Positions 4,661 to 7,031 of a stretch of 7,031 nucleotides of DNA are shown here, piece by piece. Position numbers and translations under genes: made by a program. The notes below the pieces were generated by a model that had not been told where the DNA came from, did not search any database, and saw only the letters and a program-made list of their open reading frames with translations. Source of the DNA: Gammaproteobacteria bacterium (GTDB lineage Bacteria > Pseudomonadota > Gammaproteobacteria > UWMA-0217); the NCBI GenBank assembly GCA_011330835.1, contig DRPO01000328.1, positions 1 through 7,031 of the forward strand. The letters are read 5' to 3'. Position 1 is the first letter of the stretch. Each line of letters begins with the position of its first letter.

Positions 4661-6370
4661 GTGCAGCTGGCCAAAACCAAAGGAATGGAAACAAGCCACA
4701 CATCCTCCGCGCGCCTGCGCGGCGCGGCTCTCGGCCTGGCGCTGGCGCTGGTCATCCCGGTTTCACCCGGCTTCGCGGCCCCGACATCGCCCGACACGCG
4801 CTGGTTCCAGACGCAATACCTCGACTCCGGCAAGAAACCGCGCGCCGCGATCGCTTTCCTGCTGGCCGAATACCGCGAGCGCCACTACCCGGCAGTCTCG
4901 GCCTATGCCCGCAAGCTGCTGGCCGAGGGAAAACTTACGGTCAGGGAGCAGGCCGAAACGCTGCAATTACTGGCGTTGGCGGAACGAAGACTCGACCGTC
5001 CAGAACACGAACGCCGCGCCTGGATGCGGTTCTATAACCTGACCTTTTCCTCCGACGCGCTCCTGCGGGTCATCCAGTTGCATCACCAGGCCGGTCGCTA
5101 TCGGCAGGCGCTGGACATCGCCAACCGGGTACAGGTCGAAAAACTCTCGCGGGTCGGAAAGACGCTGTGGTACCGGGAACTGGGCGCGCTGTATCACGAC
5201 GCCGGACAAATGAACAACGCGGTCTACATCCGCAAGCGGCTCACCGAGATCGATCCCACCGCCGACAACTGGCTCGGCTATTCCGAATCCCTGCTGGCGC
5301 TGGGCAAGGCCCGGGAAGCGGATGACGCCATCGACATGGCCTTGCTCGCCGACCCCGATCAACACGACTACCTGCTGCAAAAGCTGCTGGTCGCCAACGC
5401 GCTGGGCGAGCCCGAAACCGCCCGGCGGCTGATGGCGCGCCTGGCGCTGACGCCCGAAGAACGCGGACGGCTGCAACTGCTGCTCAGCGAAACCGGACAA
5501 CTCGCGACCGCGAACGACAGCTCGCCACAAGCCATCAAGCAATCCATCGAGGCTCTCGACCAGCTCGAAACCGGCGAAACGCTGAACCGCCATGTCATCG
5601 ACCTCGCCCGCCTGAGCCTGCAATCGAAACTGCGCCAGCGGGAAAACCGCTGGCATGTCGGCGTCAGCGAAACCGTCTGCCGCGACGACAACGGCTGCCG
5701 CCCCCGAGATGCCGCTGACACACAGCGCTCAGCCACCGCCGGACTGCGCATCGAAGCCGGCTACCAGTTTCATCCACGCGTCTCGCTATCCGCCGGGCTG
5801 AACACGGGAAATGAGAACAACAGCCCCCGCCCCGATAACGACACCGCTTATGGCGATCTCACCCTCACGCTGCGCCCCCTCGCCAGCCCCGCGCTGGAAA
5901 TCGCCGTGCAGCAGCAATTCGCCATCGGCGACCAGGCCCGCGACAACACCCGCGCCACCCTCGCCGGCCATTACTCCGCTGGCGACCCGCTCGAACCCGG
6001 CCCCACCGGACTCCACCCCCGACCCTATGTGGAACTCCACGCCGAAGCCTCCAAACTCGTCCGCGAAGACAAGGCCGCCAGCGTTTGGGCGGAAGCCCGC
6101 CTGGGACGAGGCATCCCCGTTGCCGGCAAGGCCGCCGTCGCTCCCTTCTTCTACCTCCAGGAGTATTATCGCAAGGCCGAACAGACCCCGCCCCGGCAAA
6201 CCACCGAAGCCGGCCTCGGCGTCGTCCTCGACATCCGGCAATTCAGCGATCCTTACAAGGGCGATCTCGGCAAGACGCAACTGTTCTTCAAGGCCGGTCG
6301 CGACCTCTACGTCCGTGACGGCGACGAGGAGTTCCGCACACAAATGGGGTTGAGTTTCGACTACCAGTGA
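4661..6370 (+). CDS. TPR protein with probable C-terminal outer-membrane beta-barrel, 569 aa
   Basis: The start is either GTG 4661 (569 aa) or ATG 4685 (561 aa); neither has a well-spaced ribosome site, and the ATG gives the tidier signal peptide. The hydrophobic segment is at residues 21-37 with likely cleavage after GFA at 39. Residues about 60-325 are helical, with TPR-like repeats (for example LWYRELGALYHDAGQMNNAV and NWLGYSESLLALGKAREADDA). From about 330 the character changes to alternating, aromatic- and glycine-containing strands with acidic turns (SLSAGLNTGNENN, YGDLTLTLRPL, PFFYLQEYYRKA), ending GLSFDYQ with an aromatic residue near the terminus. C340-x5-C346 at the junction could be a disulfide loop. 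A TPR half plus a barrel is the plan of the polysaccharide exporters BcsC, PgaA and PelB and of the phage N4 receptor NfrA. No glycosyltransferase or polysaccharide gene lies nearby, so the substrate is unknown. The barrel is short, about 240 residues. Confidence 0.85.
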   Translation: MQLAKTKGMETSHTSSARLRGAALGLALALVIPVSPGFAAPTSPDTRWFQTQYLDSGKKPRAAIAFLLAEYRERHYPAVSAYARKLLAEGKLTVREQAETLQLLALAERRLDRPEHERRAWMRFYNLTFSSDALLRVIQLHHQAGRYRQALDIANRVQVEKLSRVGKTLWYRELGALYHDAGQMNNAVYIRKRLTEIDPTADNWLGYSESLLALGKAREADDAIDMALLADPDQHDYLLQKLLVANALGEPETARRLMARLALTPEERGRLQLLLSETGQLATANDSSPQAIKQSIEALDQLETGETLNRHVIDLARLSLQSKLRQRENRWHVGVSETVCRDDNGCRPRDAADTQRSATAGLRIEAGYQFHPRVSLSAGLNTGNENNSPRPDNDTAYGDLTLTLRPLASPALEIAVQQQFAIGDQARDNTRATLAGHYSAGDPLEPGPTGLHPRPYVELHAEASKLVREDKAASVWAEARLGRGIPVAGKAAVAPFFYLQEYYRKAEQTPPRQTTEAGLGVVLDIRQFSDPYKGDLGKTQLFFKAGRDLYVRDGDEEFRTQMGLSFDYQ

Positions 6371-6408
6371 TGGGCGGGAGCGCCGGCGCGCCCTGCCAGT
6401 ATTCGTGA

Positions 6409-6438
6409 ATGGATCCTGGCATTCGCCGGGATGACGAG
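6409..6438. repeat. Degenerate dRS3-like repeat
   Basis: ATCCTGGC (6413-6420) pairs with GCCGGGAT (6425-6432), one G-T wobble, around an ATTC loop, flanked by ATGG and GACGAG. It follows the pattern of the repeat at 4001-4028 with several substitutions. It lies about 40 bp past the stop of the TPR-barrel gene and might help end that transcript, but there is no T-run. Confidence 0.6.
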
Positions 6439-6501
6439 AAACTCCACTACGCCCGCCCGCGACTGGATTGCCCGGAAACGACAACCTCGACAAGCTCCCT
6501 G

Positions 6502-6526
6502 GCCGGCAAGATGCCGGCGCTCCCAG
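6502..6526 (+). repeat. GC-rich REP-like repeat, partial copy 3
   Basis: These 25 bases match 4147-4171 at 24 positions (A6509 replaces G4154). Only the left arm is present: in place of the full right arm the sequence continues with a short GGCTGGCGCTCC that only loosely resembles the family. It is a truncated or recombined copy. Confidence 0.75.
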
Positions 6527-6559
6527 GGGCTGGCGCTCCAGGCTGGCTTCATGCACTGT

Positions 6560-6579
6560 TCAGTTTCAACTGATATGAT
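6560..6579 (+). promoter_or_regulatory. Possible yciI promoter with overlapping dyad
   Basis: TGATATGAT (6571-6579) matches an extended -10 element, with one difference from TATAAT. No good -35 box lies 17 bp upstream. TCAGT-TTCA-ACTGA (6560-6573) is a perfect 5-bp dyad overlapping the TG of the extended -10, in a position where a repressor could block RNA polymerase. Transcription would start about 24 bp before the yciI ATG. Confidence 0.4.
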
Positions 6580-6609
6580 ACAGCCTGCTTTTCAACCAGC
6601 CGCTCATCC

Positions 6610-6909
6610 ATGTTGTATATGATCCTCGGAGAGGATGTCGAAAACAGCCTCTCCGCCCGTCAAGCCGCGCGCCCCGCGCATCTGGCCCGGCTTGAGGCGT
6701 TGAAGAACGACGGTCGGCTTGTCCTCGCCGGCCCCCATCCCGCCATCGATTCCCCGACGCCCGGCGACGCCGGCTTCACCGGCAGCCTGATTGTCGCGGA
6801 ATTCGATTCGGAAGACGCCGCCCGGGAATGGGCGAATCAGGATCCCTACATCGAGGCGGGCGTCTATCGCTCGGTGACCATCAAGCCATTCCTTCAGGTT
6901 CTTCCCTGA
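6610..6909 (+). CDS. yciI: YciI family protein, 99 aa
   Basis: This small cytoplasmic protein is close to E. coli YciI in length and text: it opens MLYMILGEDVENSL, continues RPAHLARLEAL, then LVLAGPHPAIDSPTPGDAGF, and ends YIEAGVYRSVTIKPF. YciI proteins are dimeric ferredoxin-like folds of the YCII/dimeric alpha-beta barrel superfamily. A conserved His (His24 here, in PAHL) and Asp (Asp34 in NDGRL) line a cleft thought to be an active site, but the physiological reaction is not established. Both residues are present. The ATG at 6610 matches the family start although no clear ribosome site precedes it; a short leader or weak translation may explain this. A strong ribosome site for the next gene follows 20 nt after the stop, so the two are probably one operon. 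Confidence 0.93.
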   Translation: MLYMILGEDVENSLSARQAARPAHLARLEALKNDGRLVLAGPHPAIDSPTPGDAGFTGSLIVAEFDSEDAAREWANQDPYIEAGVYRSVTIKPFLQVLP

Positions 6910-6941
6910 GCGCCAACCGATTTTTTCAAAAGGAGATTTCA

Positions 6942-7031
6942 ATGCTTAAAAGCAAGACCATTCTGGCCGGCGTTCTGCTGGCGTCACTCACCACCCTGGC
7001 GAGCGCGGAACAGGCCGCCAAAAAGGATCAA
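6942..7031 (+). CDS. Exported protein, N-terminal 30 residues only
   Basis: The frame is open to the window edge. AAGGAG (6930-6935) stands 6 nt before the ATG, the best ribosome site in the window. The first residues, MLKSKTILAGVLLASLTTLA, form a textbook Sec signal peptide with probable cleavage after ASA at residue 22, leaving EQAAKKDQ. Too little remains to identify the family. In many beta- and gammaproteobacteria a gene for a periplasmic parvulin-type (PpiC/SurA-like) peptidyl-prolyl isomerase lies near yciI, and the Lys/Ala-rich mature start would suit one. This is a guess from context only. Confidence 0.75.
   Translation, partial: MLKSKTILAGVLLASLTTLASAEQAAKKDQ

Noticed and set aside
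4131..5042. A 303-codon open frame starting in the hairpin array
   Set aside because: Its first half is translated repeat sequence and its second half lies out of frame over the TPR-barrel gene. The Arg/Pro/Ser-rich text shows no domain.
5786..6556. A 256-codon minus-strand frame antisense to the beta-barrel half
   Set aside because: Gly/Val/Glu-rich shadow of the TPR-barrel gene, beginning in repeat sequence.

Overview
The window looks like a high-GC gammaproteobacterial chromosome segment. The best markers are an inner-membrane lipoprotein-release ABC pair (LolD plus one LolC/E-type permease), a YciI very like the E. coli protein, and several small palindromic repeat families typical of proteobacterial intergenic DNA. 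I cannot fix the genus. No phage, CRISPR, tRNA or rRNA gene is visible.

Layout. Positions 1-451 are degraded, repeat-filled DNA: the last ~43 codons of a GGDEF (diguanylate cyclase) gene on the minus strand, cut off by a 165-bp palindromic MITE-like element (199-363), which abuts a GC-rich REP-like repeat (364-451). Then on the minus strand come a 342-aa predicted outer-membrane lipoprotein of unknown function (460-1488), lolD (1655-2344) and lolC/E (2337-3584). The two lol genes overlap by 8 bp and are read lolC/E to lolD. Divergent from them is a small exported protein with a BamE/SmpA-like motif (3697-3987). About 670 bp without a gene (3988-4660) follow, holding an unusual run of at least eight hairpins from several repeat families. 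Next on the plus strand come a 569-aa exported protein with an N-terminal TPR half and a probable C-terminal outer-membrane beta-barrel (4661-6370), a repeat-containing 239-bp gap, yciI (6610-6909), and the first 30 codons of another exported protein (6942 to the window edge).

How the parts fit. The coherent theme is the cell envelope. LolCDE extracts mature lipoproteins from the inner membrane and hands them to LolA. The neighbouring lipoprotein has Gly after the lipid-bearing Cys rather than the Asp retention signal, so it would be expected to be a Lol client. The small exported protein and the TPR-barrel protein also belong to the periplasm or outer membrane. yciI and the exported gene after it look like a separate unit with its own promoter.

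I found no convincing new multi-gene system. The most interesting material is the non-coding part: the long palindrome truncating a GGDEF gene, three copies of one GC-rich palindromic repeat in both orientations, and the dense hairpin array at 4005-4443.
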